A DNA stretch of 64,000 nucleotides from Ochotona curzoniae (lineage: Eukaryota > Chordata > Mammalia > Lagomorpha > Ochotonidae): positions 23,402,001 through 23,466,000 of the forward strand of contig NW_024464918.1 of NCBI RefSeq assembly GCF_017591425.1. The letters are read 5' to 3'. The position numbers and the translations under genes were made by a program. The notes below the pieces were generated by a model. That model did not search any database and was not told where the DNA came from. It saw only the letters and a list, made by a program, of their open reading frames with translations. This document shows, piece by piece, positions 1-37,152 of this stretch (position 1 is the first letter of the stretch; each line of letters opens with the position of its first letter).

Positions 1-208
1 ATTTTCTTCTTAGTGCTTAAGAAAAATATAAAAAAATTTGACCTAGCTTCAGCTATCCGTTAATATAGGTTAGTATGGGATAGGATTTTTTATTTCCAAA
101 TTTGTGCTTGTTTCTAAAAGTCATGTCTTGTTCAAACGCATTTTCAGAAATTACATTTCAGGGATCTTAAAAAATGAATGAATTTCTTGAACAGGAATTT
201 GAAATTAG

Positions 209-537
209 TTTTTTTTTTATGATTTATTTATTTGTATTGGAAAAGCAGATATACAGAGAGGAGGAGGAGAGACAGAGAAAAAGATCTTCCATATGATGTT
301 TCATTCCCCAAGTGGCTGAAACAGCCAGAGCTGAGCCGATCTGAAGCCAGGGGCCTCTTCCAGGTCTCCCACATGGGTGCAGGTCCCAAAGCTTTGGGCC
401 ATCCTCAGCTGCTTTCCCAGGCCACAAACAGGGAGCTGGATGGGAGGCAGGGCTGCTGGGATTAGAACTGATGCCCATAAGGGATCCCAGCACACTCAAG
501 GCGAGGACTTTAGCATACTAGGCCACCGCGCCAGCCC
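209..537 (-). mobile_element. C-SINE, full length
   Basis: Minus-oriented copy: T-tract, gatttatttatttgtattgg tail, ending ...ccaccgcgccagccc. A 9-bp target duplication (tgaaattag) flanks it at 200-208 and 538-546. Confidence 0.93.
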
Positions 538-984
538 TGAAATTAGCTTATGTTTACAGTGAGCTCTCAAGTTTTATTGCTGTGAGAATTGCTGGTCCCT
601 TAGCTTCTAATTAAGGAATTCTTATTTTAGATAAGAGTTTCCATTAATCTGCTTGCCTAGTGCCTAATAAATGGCCTAAGAGCAAAACGGCCATGCTCAC
701 AGTTCCTTTTCCCTTCCGCTCTGCGGTTACGAATGTGGCATAGATCCCTGGAGATCAGATTGGGCTAGAGAAAGTACCCAAACTGTTAGCTGCTTAAGCT
801 TGAAATGAGTGTTTTTCTTAAGGGCACCAGTGAGAGTTTTTTATTTTTACCTTTCCCTTATTTTCTTGGATAACCAAGAATAAATTATGCCTTTTGAAAA
901 GTGACTTGTATTATGAATGGTAGTAACAACCAACATGTATATAACATATGTATTTATTAACTTTTTTCTCAAGTTAATTGTCAG

Positions 985-1115
985 GTGGGCATTGGTGTTT
1001 TCACTTTCCAAATGAGGAAATTGAGACACGAAGAGATTAAGTAGTTTACTTAACATTAATCTGGTAACTAGCCAGTTGAGACATAGGATTCAAGCTGGAT
1101 GGCCTGGCTCCAGGT
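985..1115 (-). mobile_element. MIR remnant
   Basis: Reads as the reverse of the MIR core: 'aaatgaggaaattgagacacgaag', then 'aactagccagttgagac..ggattcaagc..ctggctcc'. Confidence 0.55.
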
Positions 1116-1992
1116 TTCTGCTAGAGACAGAGACACAGAGATTCTCCATCCTTTGGTTCTCTCCCCAAATGCCCGTCAAAACAAGGCCTTTGGACAGGTT
1201 TATGCTGAGAGTCAGAAACTCAGTCTGAGTCAGCCATGTGAGTGACTTAAGACCAACTGGAAGTATCACTCATTACCTGGAAGCCAGAATTGGAAGCAGA
1301 GCTGAAACTTTACCCAGACCCTTGGCTTTGGGATGTGGGCATCCTAGCAGAATCCCACCTGCTGCAGGATCTCTTCTTTTAATCATTGTGCCATAGTGAT
1401 TACTAGATACAGCTTCATAGTTATTCAATAGCCATGAACGATTTTGACTTGTTATCAGGTTGGAGAGTCAAAAAACATCATGTCTTTTCTACTTATGGTA
1501 GAAATTTTTAGAACTCAGGGGTCAGACAGCTAGGAGGAGATAGTAGCGTCATCAGTGGCAACAGTGCTGATACTTCAGTACAATTGTGCTGTCACACGGA
1601 GTGTAAGATCGAGTTGAAAAACAGCAGGCAGGGTTAGAACGAGAGAGCCACACGTCATTAAGCCATGTGTGCTCAGTTCTTGTGCAGTTGTTAGGAATGA
1701 GGTAAACTGGTCAGTGGAGGCCTATCCGTGTGGGAAGCTGAGGATCGGAGTGTTCCTTCTCACTGGGTTCACCACAGCCATCTCAGTCACGCTAAAGGGA
1801 AGTCAGGTACATTCTAAATATTCATGTCTAAGATCTACTGAAATAGAATTCGTGGTTATGAATGTTATAAGCGTCACAGAGATGTTTTGGTGTGTGGAGA
1901 TCTAGTAAATCTAGTTGGGAGAATTTTCAGAGTAGTTGTAAAGCAAATTTTAACTGCTGTTTTTGTGTTTTTTTCCCTTCTCATCCTTCTAG

Positions 1993-29578
<27,586 letters not shown>

Positions 29579-29775
29579 ACTCATGCAGATTGGAGACTCA
29601 TCCTGGTGTGTCAAGACACTACCACTGTGACCGTGTCTGTTGCCTGGTCATGAAAACCCAGTGCTAGACTCCCGTAGTTCTCATGTCTAACCATCCAGTC
29701 ATACGTGTAACCATAGGTATATGAACTTGTCTTTAATTTCTGGTTTTAATAAATTTTTTCCTCTTCTTTGGATCA
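29579..29775 (+). other. LARS1: LARS1 3' UTR
   Basis: Short untranslated tail between the TAA stop and the expected cleavage zone about 20 bp after the AATAAA. The exact cleavage site cannot be read from genomic DNA alone; a T-rich stretch follows, as expected for downstream elements. Confidence 0.75.
29748..29753 (+). terminator. LARS1: LARS1 polyadenylation signal AATAAA
   Basis: Canonical AATAAA 169 bp after the stop codon, followed by T-rich sequence (tttttcctcttc). A second AATAAA lies at about 29820, inside the adjoining L1-like repeat, and could serve as a backup. Confidence 0.8.
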
Positions 29776-29799
29776 TGAAGAGAAATGGTTTGTGACATC

Positions 29800-30354
29800 C
29801 TTTTTTGTTTTTTGTTTTTAATAAATTTTATTTTTTATAATGATTACATGGTGGTTCAGGGTGGGAAGGATTGAGGCTTGGGGGAAATTGGATGTACTCA
29901 TTGCTTCCGAGTTTGCTATTTCTTCTTCTTGTTTCTGGGGAAAGGGGAGAGACAAAGGGGGAAACCACTCATAACTTTCAGTACATCCCAGTATCCGGGG
30001 ATGAGGAACCGCCACCACATATCAACCCGGAGTCTCAAATGTGTGCATATCTCGAGGGTTCTGACCAAGTGGTTAAAATAGTTCTGACATGCTATCGATT
30101 TCACCGATCCGAGGATGATGTCACCCTCCCAATGTCCATTGGCTCCGTTCACCAAGATTTTATGCTGTCATTTGTTTGGGGTAGTTGTCCAGTTAGTTCT
30201 GTTCTTGTGCTACAGCACCAAATGAGCTGCCATATTCTCCTTTTACAACAGGACCTGTGTACACTGCTCCACCTTTTTCATTAAGTAGGAAATGTTCTTG
30301 CATGCGAGTCCAAGGACCCAGGCCAGGCATCCCAAGCATCAGCGGATCCCCCAG
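29800..30354 (-). mobile_element. L1-like 3' end (tentative)
   Basis: Starts with T/A-rich 'gtttttaataaattttattttttataatg', which reads as a reversed poly(A)/AATAAA tail, then 'gtggttcagggtgggaaggattgaggc'. The style matches lagomorph L1 3' UTRs. The frames inside it look fortuitous. It begins within about 30 bp of the expected LARS1 cleavage site. Confidence 0.45.
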
Positions 30355-30441
30355 GATTTATTAGATTTTAGCTTTGATCCTAGGGTTGAGTCTTATTTAA
30401 TAATCTGTGAAAATGTTTTTGTTTACATATAAAAACCAGTG
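30355..30441 (+). repeat. 88-bp intronic duplication, copy 2
   Basis: Second copy of 29199-29286, now beyond the gene and directly adjoining the L1-like segment. No copy of the LARS1 exon follows it. Confidence 0.9.
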
Positions 30442-30628
30442 TTTTTATGCAAGTGTTTGCATGCCTTTTATTTATTTTTTTAAAAAGAGGTATGGGATCT
30501 ACGTCATAGTGTTGAACAAGGCTAAAGAGTATCCATTAGGTGTTTATAGTATATCCATTAAAGACTTGGCTGTATTGTTTCAAAAACAAGAAGTAGTAAA
30601 TAATAGTCCTGGTATTTTGAGTTTTATT

Positions 30629-30939
30629 TATTTATTTTTAAGGATTTATTTTATTTTTATTGGAAAGATGTACAGAGAGGAGAGACTGAGAGGAAGATAT
30701 TCCATCCGTTGATTGACTCCCCAAGTGGCTGCAACGGCCGGAGCTGTGCTAATTCTAAGCCAACAGCCTGGAGCCTCCTCTGGGTTTCCCATGCTGGTGC
30801 AGGGTCCCCAACTGCTTTCCTAGGCCACAAGCAGGGAGTTGAAGGGGAAGCAGGGCTGTCGGGATTAGAACTGGCACCCACATGGGATCCTGACATGTAC
30901 AAGGCGAGGACTTTAGCCATTAGACTACTGTGCCAGGCC
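30629..30939 (-). mobile_element. C-SINE
   Basis: Minus-oriented, ending '..agactactgtgccaggccc'. A short duplicate gagttttatt flanks it (30619-30628 and from 30940). Confidence 0.93.
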
Positions 30940-30969
30940 CGAGTTTTATTTTTTTTAAGATGTATTTTA

Positions 30970-31440
30970 TTTTTATTTATTTTATTAAAATTTTTTAAAA
31001 TTAATTACATTGCATTTTGTGTCACTGTTTCATAGGCTCTGGGATTCCCCCAACCTTCCCTATACCCTCCACCCATGGTGGATTCCTCCACCTTGGTGCA
31101 GTATTACAGTTCAAATTCAGTCAATATTCTTTCATTGCAAGCATAGAGTCCAGCATCTTATTGTCCCGATAAATTCAGTCAGTGGTTTCTTGGGGAGACC
31201 ATCTCTGGTCTGAAGGTAGAGCTCGCAGAATATCATCCCAATCAATTTAAAGCCACAACATAACATCAACAACAATTTACAACATTATGGAATTAATTGA
31301 CATGGTATTGAGTAACAAATATGTTTAAAAAATGCAAGTTCTCAACCACATCCTGTGGCTACTTCATTGACATTTCAATTTTAGTTTATAACAGAACTAG
31401 CTGCTATACACCTTAAAATGGCTATAGGGTACTATTCAGC
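30970..31440 (-). mobile_element. Lagomorph-type L1 3' end
   Basis: Reversed L1 3' UTR: 'taattacattgcattttgtgtcactgtttcatagg', 'ctctgggattcccccaacc', 'ccatggtggattcctccacc'. Tail side has the T-rich end. No ORF2 sequence remains. Confidence 0.65.
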
Positions 31441-31458
31441 TGTCTTGTGTCTATTTTC

Positions 31459-31784
31459 TTTTTTTTTTTTTAAGATTTATTTTATTTTTATTGGAAAGGC
31501 AGATATACAGAGAGGAGAGACAGAGAGGAAGATCTTCCGTCCAATGATTCACTCCCCAAGTGAGCACAACGGCCGATGCCATGCCGATCCGAAGCCAGGA
31601 GCCTCTTCCGGGTCTCCCACACGGGTGCAGGGTCCCAAAGCTTTGGGCCGTCCTCAACTGCTTTCCCGGGCCACAGGCAGGGAGCTGGATGGGAAGTAGG
31701 GCTGCTGGGCTTAGAACCGGCGCCCATATGGGATCCCAGGCGTGCAAGGCGAGGACCTTAACTACTGCGCCACCGCTCCGGGCC
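31459..31784 (-). mobile_element. Very young C-SINE with perfect TSD
   Basis: Minus-oriented, nearly consensus in look. Perfect 15-bp target duplication cttgtgtctattttc at 31444-31458 and 31785-31799. Confidence 0.96.
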
Positions 31785-32027
31785 CTTGTGTCTATTTTCA
31801 TTTTAATATTTAGCAGTTCATAGTGTTGAAGCATAATTTTGCTGAACTTGGCAGATTTTAGGATAATTCTAAACTGGTTTATAACTCTAACAATGCATAT
31901 GTCAACAGTTGAAGTGCAGAACAGTTTTAGGAGGGGTGTACAGAGAAATCTTCAGTAACTTAGTGAGGAGTAACTAATCTTTGTGTCCTACCTAGTAAAG
32001 TATGTGTGAGTCCACGCTGACCATATT

Positions 32028-32075
32028 CCTGTCTGGTTCTAAGCTTTCCTTGTTGTTCTCTATCTATTCTAATTT

Positions 32076-32109
<34 letters not shown>

Positions 32110-32173
32110 TTGGGGTCGGGGGCTTCGGAGCAACCCTGATGGTCATTGCAAGGAAAGCTTAGAACCAGACAGG
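32028..32173. repeat. 25-bp perfect inverted repeat around a TG tract
   Basis: Arms 32028-32052 (cctgtctggttctaag...) and 32149-32173 are exact reverse complements. The 96-bp spacer contains the (TG)n run. Confidence 0.95.
32075..32110. repeat. (TG)n microsatellite
   Basis: TG/GT dinucleotide tract with one interruption (gtttgtg). Confidence 0.93.
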
Positions 32174-32179
32174 CATGGG

Positions 32180-32256
32180 CCCAACTGGAAACCATTATGT
32201 TAAGGGAAATGAACCAATCCCAAAAGGTTAAATACCACATGTTTGCCTTAAGTTGG
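32180..32256 (+). mobile_element. Ancient L1 3' UTR scrap
   Basis: Contains 'ggaaaccattatgttaaggg..atgaaccaatcccaaaaggttaaataccacatg', the common mammalian L1 3' end block. Confidence 0.5.
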
Positions 32257-32257
32257 G

Positions 32258-32563
32258 TAGGGGCTGATGTTGCTGTGCTGCAGGTTAAGCTACTGTTTGC
32301 ACTACCAGCCTCTCCTATTGGAGTGCTGCCTCAGTTGCTCAGTTCCTGATCTGGCTTCCTAATATTTGCCTGGGGAGGTAGTGGAAGATTGCTCAAGTCG
32401 CTTGGCACTTGACACTCAGGCAGGAGACCAGCCAGCTCTGGTTTTTTACAAACATTTGGCGAGTGAACCAGCAGGTGAAAAACCTCTTTTTCTCACAGTC
32501 ACTTGTTCTTTCTCTGTCACTCTGTCTTTCAAATAAAAGTAAATAAATCTCAAAAAAAAAAAT
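32258..32563 (+). mobile_element. Old C-SINE
   Basis: Plus-oriented: 'ggggctgatgttgctgtgctgcaggttaagc' to 'tctttcaaataaaagtaaataaatctc'. Confidence 0.85.
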
Positions 32564-33487
32564 GTGGATAAGGGCTTTTGGGTGACAACAAATGTGTGAC
32601 TGGTTTGAGATAATGCAAAAGGGGATGTATACAAAAATTAGAAACAGGCAAGTAAAATGGATTTTCTTAAAAAACCCATCCTGGATTCCAGGATGAAAGT
32701 TGAAGTTTAAATCAATTGACTGTGGAGACACTGCTAATTTTTGAAGTGGGAGTGAAATTGATGTGTTCCTTCATGTCTTCTGCTAATCTGTTGTAGTTCT
32801 TCCCTTATGCTTTTTCTCTTAGAAAATTCACTCAGCATCATGCGTGTGGCTGCGTCTTGCAGACATGTATCTAGCAGCTTTGTCAAGCTGGTTTTCCTCT
32901 ACTTACTATCACTGGGTATAACTTCCCATTTGTACTAGAAAATACTGCAGAAGTAGCAACAGTAAGTCCTCAGTTGCACGCTGCTATACACGGAGCTTAG
33001 CTGTGGGGTGAAAGCAGAATAAAAATCTGTATAGCACATGACTCTTGACTCTACAGGTCTTTGGGCATGAGAAAGGGAGTCATTACTGTGTTTTCATTAA
33101 GGAGGAGCAGATGGTGGCTTGTTGTTCCATTGCTTAGATGTCCTGTGTTGGAAGGTGGGCCTGGGGCTGTGGTGACCAGTGCCTTGGCCACTAGCCATAG
33201 AGTGCTTGAATGTGACCATGAGATGTGTTGTAATTTGCAGAATATACTCTAGGCTTCAAAGATGGTAAGGCAAAAAGGTTATAAAGTATCTCAGTAATTT
33301 AAGAAATACTGATTACACACTATAGTAAAGTAGCATTTTGTGTCTTGGATTAAATGTCACCTGTTTGTACTTTAAAAAAAAATATGGCATATGTAATTCA
33401 ATTGGACAGTATGGTCTAGAGACTGGATTAATCTAAGCTAAACATTTCTTGAGTTGCATCACGTCAAGAATTATACAGGAGGACCAC
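32564..33487. other. Intergenic, no recognised element
   Basis: LARS1-PLAC8L1 spacer. No exon-like frame or classifiable repeat identified. Confidence 0.5.
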
Positions 33488-33790
33488 TGTTTTGGAGTAG
33501 TAGTTGAAGACACCCTGACCATGGCATTCCATACCAGGGTGCGGGTTGGAGTCCTAACTATTCCACTTCCAGTCCAACTTCCTATTAGCATTCCTGGGAA
33601 GGCAATGGAAGTTGGGCCAAAGGACTTGAGCCGCTGTCACCCATGTCAGAGACCAAGGTGCAGTTTCTGGTTCCTGGTTTCAACCTGGCCAGTTTGGGCT
33701 ATTGCAGCTACGTGGGAAATAAACCAGTGAATGGAAGATCCATACTCATCTGAACACCTGCCACACTGTCTTTCAAAAAACAAAACAAGG
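33488..33790 (+). mobile_element. Old C-SINE
   Basis: Plus-oriented: 'cattcctgggaaggcaatggaagttgggcc' in the middle, ending 'cactgtctttcaaaaaac'. Confidence 0.8.
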
Positions 33791-33797
33791 AAACGTT

Positions 33798-34010
33798 TGT
33801 AGGAACAGGTGTTTAATCCAGTTGTGAGATATACCGTGTGCCTCATCAGAATGCTTGGGTGTGATTCCTCACACTAGTTTCCCACTCGGGCAGTGATGGT
33901 TCAAGTCACTGGGTTCCTTTCACTTGTGTGGGCGACCTGGGTTGCATTCCTGGCACAGCCGTGGTCCGGAGGGGATAGGAGCTCTCAGTTAACTGTTTCT
34001 CTCTCAAAAC
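33798..34010 (+). mobile_element. Diverged SINE
   Basis: 'gaacaggtgtttaatccagttgtgagatat' to 'ggagctctcagttaactgtttctctctcaaaa'. This resembles an old tRNA-SINE but has no clear C-SINE middle. Confidence 0.45.
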
Positions 34011-34021
34011 AGAACATTTAA

Positions 34022-34285
34022 TTGAGGCCAGTATTGTGGGGGAAAAGGTACATTGCTGGTTGTGATGTCAGCCTCCCATGTGGTTGCTGCTTGGAGTCTT
34101 GGCTACTCCACTCGGATCCAGTTCCCTGCTAATGTCTTGGGAAAAGCAGGGAGAGATGGACCCTCCATCCAGGTGGGCTCCATCATGGCCCAGCCACATT
34201 CACTGTGGCCATTTGGGAAATAGACTAACTGATGTGAGATCTCTGTCTCTACTTCTCTAACTCTTTCAAATAAATAAATTTGACA
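34022..34285 (+). mobile_element. Old C-SINE
   Basis: Plus-oriented: 'gaggccagtattgtgggggaaaagg' to 'aactctttcaaataaataaatttgac'. It is followed tail-to-tail by a minus copy. Confidence 0.85.
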
Positions 34286-34287
34286 AA

Positions 34288-34433
34288 AGATTATTTGTTT
34301 ATATTAGAAAGGCAGATATACAGAGAGAAAGAACTTGGTGGGAAGTGGAGCAGGCGGAACACAAACCTGTGCCCATATGGGATCCAGCAGATACAAGGTG
34401 AGGATTTAGCCATTAGGCTATCCCATTGGCCCC
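34288..34433 (-). mobile_element. Internally deleted C-SINE
   Basis: Minus-oriented and only 146 bp: the tail 'aaaggcagatatacagagagaaagaactt' jumps straight to 'ggtgggaagtggagcaggcgg..cccatatgggatcc', skipping about 180 bp of the middle. Confidence 0.88.
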
Positions 34434-34435
34434 TA

Positions 34436-35275
34436 AATAAATAAATCTTTTAAAAAAATAAAATCTGTTCACCCCCATTGGTAGTGATGTTTAGTTTGAT
34501 AATTTCCAAAATTCTTCACGTTTAAAATGCCTCTGATTTACTTCAAGGCATTCTGTTGAAATCACTTAAAGTTGTTAGGATAAAGATGCTTCTTTTCCTT
34601 TGTAAATGCAGTTTCAGAACTTTCCATTGGAAAGAGACATTCTGAGTACTTTTAGAACTCTGTTGAGTGAAGGTACAGTGTGTATGTGTGTGTGTTTAAT
34701 TAGAAGCAAGTAGAGTGATGCTTTGGCACCTTGGAAATATTCTATTTCCAATCTTTTTTTTTTAACCTAATGGATTCAGAACTTTTAAAGATCCTTTCCT
34801 GATAAGTTATTATGTTGGGGTTATGCAAAAATAATGATGATCTACTGCTGTTTTTGTCATAAATACTTGTCATTTTTTGTAAAGAATATTTCTTTTTCTT
34901 TTCAATTAATTTTTTTAAACAGAAGTGTTAGCTGTGTGGCATGTGCATTAGTCACCGCATACAATAGATGTTTGATTAGCAAAGTTGCGTGCGAATCGAA
35001 GTTTAAAATACAGAATCATAGCATACATGAGTAATGGTTGTTCTCTCTTCAAAAGGGGCATTTATTGTAAACCTTTTTTTTTGTAAAGCTAGTAATCACT
35101 TCTTAATTTCTGTTATTCTTACAACCTGAGTTTTCATATATAGCACATATATTCAACATATTCTTGAGAGTTTAAATGCCAGACACTGGTAAGGCCTTGG
35201 AAGAGAGATGTGAGCAGAGGCAGCATAGCTATGCTGACTGGAGAATGCATTTGGATTGCTGTTAAGGCAGTTGCA
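34436..35275. other. Intergenic, AT-rich, no recognised element
   Basis: Spacer with A/T runs and a short TG tract (34680-34696). Nothing coding seen. Confidence 0.5.
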
Positions 35276-35590
35276 GCCCCGACATGGTAGCCTAGTGGCT
35301 AAAGCCCTCGCCTTGCATGCACCGGGATCCCAGATGGGCAATGATTCTAGTCCCGGCGGCCACGTTTCCCATCCAGTTCCCTGTTTGTGGCCTGGGAAAG
35401 CAGGAGAGATCGGCCCAAGGGCTTGGGAGTCTGCACCCATGTGGGAGACCTGGAAGAAGCTCCTGGCTTCGGATCGGCACATCTCTGGTCGTTGCGGCCA
35501 CTTGGGGGGAATGAATAGGTAGATGGAAGATCTTTCTGTTTTTGCTCTCTGTAAATCTGATTTTCCAATAAAAATAAATAAATCTTGAAA
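35276..35590 (+). mobile_element. Young C-SINE
   Basis: Plus-oriented: 'agccccgacatggtagcctagtggc' to 'aataaaaataaataaatcttgaaaa'. Confidence 0.94.
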
Positions 35591-36375
35591 AAACAAAAAA
35601 CAAAGACAGGTTCCTAGAACTCTGTGAAAGTAGGTAATTTATATAACTGTGTCTGAGGAATCTTGAGTGGAAAGATACTAGAGTCATGAACTTAATCATT
35701 CTTGATGGGTTCTGATGAAAAACATATACACGGTTGTTGGCAATTTCCTCCTGTTGTCTTCCTCATGGAACATTTTGATTTTAGATGCCTTCTCTCAGTG
35801 TGTAATTTCATCTAATGCTCTTGTCTTCTGGAGACATTGCATTGTTTTTCTGGTCTCTGTGCTTCCACAGGACAGGTGCTAGAGCCATGGTTGGGAAGCT
35901 GCAAGAGCCTGCAGATTCAGAGCATCAGGAGGGGAATTGCCAGCCAGTCTCAGCTCTCTGCACAGATTCCTCCTGGGCTTGCTCATTAAGAGACACCATG
36001 TTCCTGGCTTTGTCAAAGAAGTTTCTGGTAGAGCAGGGGGTCTCTACACATTCCAGAAAGATTTGGAAGCTTAGGACCACCTGCCATAGCCCGCTCGTGA
36101 GGAGTTCGTTTTTGTGAGAGTGACTCCAGGTTGATGCATGGGCTCCGGATATTTCTGTCTACTTTTGGGTTAGTTGTGGATTTTGCATCATCTTGCTGAG
36201 TTAGATTTTCCTCCTGGGAGGGAAGGCAGTGAAGGCAGGCTCCCATGGGCTCTCAGCCATAGGATATGGCAGAAATCTGCAGCCTCTGAGTTCCAAGGAA
36301 AGGCCGACTGGCACCTTGCTAGATATGTGCTTACTAGAAATCTGTGTCTGTCTTTTTTCTCTTCTCTCTCTCTCT
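35591..36375. other. Intergenic upstream of PLAC8L1
   Basis: Unique-looking, moderate GC. It could hold PLAC8L1 upstream regulatory sequence or a non-coding first exon; neither can be shown. Confidence 0.5.
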
Positions 36376-36377
36376 TT

Positions 36378-36706
36378 TTGATGACTTATTTATTTGTTTA
36401 TTTTAAAGTGAGATACACAGAGAGGGGGAGAGGCAAAGAGGAAGATCTTCCATCTGCTGATTCATTTCCCAAGTGGCCGCAATGACCAGAGCTGCATTGA
36501 TCCAAAGCCATGAGACAGGAGCATCTTCTGGGTCTCCCACGCAGGTGCAGGGTCTCAAGGCTTTGGGCAGTCCTCGACTGCTTTCCCAGGCCACAAGCAG
36601 GGAGCTGGGTGGGAAGCGGGGTGGCTGGGATTAGAACCAATGTCCATACAAGATCCCGGCGCATTCAAAGCAAGGACTTTAGCTGCTAGGTTACCATGCT
36701 TGGGCC
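36378..36706 (-). mobile_element. C-SINE inserted in pyrimidine tract
   Basis: Minus-oriented: 'gatgacttatttatttgtttattttaaag' to 'ggttaccatgcttgggcc'. Similar 'tttctcttctctc' sequence lies on both sides, so it split one CT-rich tract. It sits about 320 bp upstream of the PLAC8L1 start codon. Confidence 0.92.
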
Positions 36707-36709
36707 AGC

Positions 36710-36811
36710 TTCATTTCTCTTCTCTCCTTTTCTCATCTCATCTCTCTTTTTCTTTCTTTCCTCCTCTTTTCTCTCCCTTTTCTCCCTCTTCTTCGCTCTC
36801 CCTCTCCCTCT
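36710..36811 (+). repeat. Pyrimidine tract
   Basis: About 100 bp almost entirely C and T (ttctttctttcctcctcttttc), ending about 215 bp before the PLAC8L1 ATG. Confidence 0.95.
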
Positions 36812-37027
36812 GGGATAGTTCCTTTCGGATTAGTAAGTAGACATGGCCACCGTTAGATGTGTGTCTGTCTTTAAAGCAGTGTCTGTCAGTTATATGTGTT
36901 ATGACCTCAGGTTCCAGAATTCCAAGGCAGCATCCCTTCAGGGAGATATATCTCTTTGGATCAAGCCCAAGTTTACCATCAGTCATCTGGCTGGGAAAAG
37001 GACAGCTCAAAAGAAAACACCTTGCCA

Positions 37028-37152
37028 ATGAACTGGCTTGCACGTTTTTTCTCGAAGCATCCTGTGGATGATTCTTTATCCCATGCCAATTCACCGCTTT
37101 TGTTTCCATTCATATCGTCTGAAGATGAACGATACTTTTTTTCCAACTTGAG
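37028..37152 (+). CDS. PLAC8L1: PLAC8L1 coding exon 1
   Basis: Starts ATG AAC TGG (MNWLARFFSKHPVDDSL) and ends ...YFFSNL plus two bases of Arg, donor gtagga. The Kozak context is weak (C at -3, A at +4). An in-frame stop at 36902 with no intervening ATG supports this start. The 5' UTR and transcription start are not resolvable. Confidence 0.92.

Larger units (their letters stand above)
1..1992 (+). other. LARS1: LARS1 intron (5' end outside window)
   Basis: Intronic sequence upstream of the first exon. It carries one C-SINE (209-537) and a MIR remnant (about 985-1115). I see nothing else recognisable in 538-984 and 1116-1992. Confidence 0.8.

Noticed and set aside
29871..30284. 137-codon frame just after LARS1
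   Set aside because: It lies inside an L1-like repeat segment and resembles no protein I know.
31541..31760. tRNA-like B-box sequences
   Set aside because: They are the tRNA-derived heads of C-SINEs, not tRNA genes; the cloverleaf is not complete.
36902..37027. Upstream extension of PLAC8L1 from a TTG at 36956
   Set aside because: No ATG is in frame between the stop at 36902 and 37028, and the human protein starts MNW.
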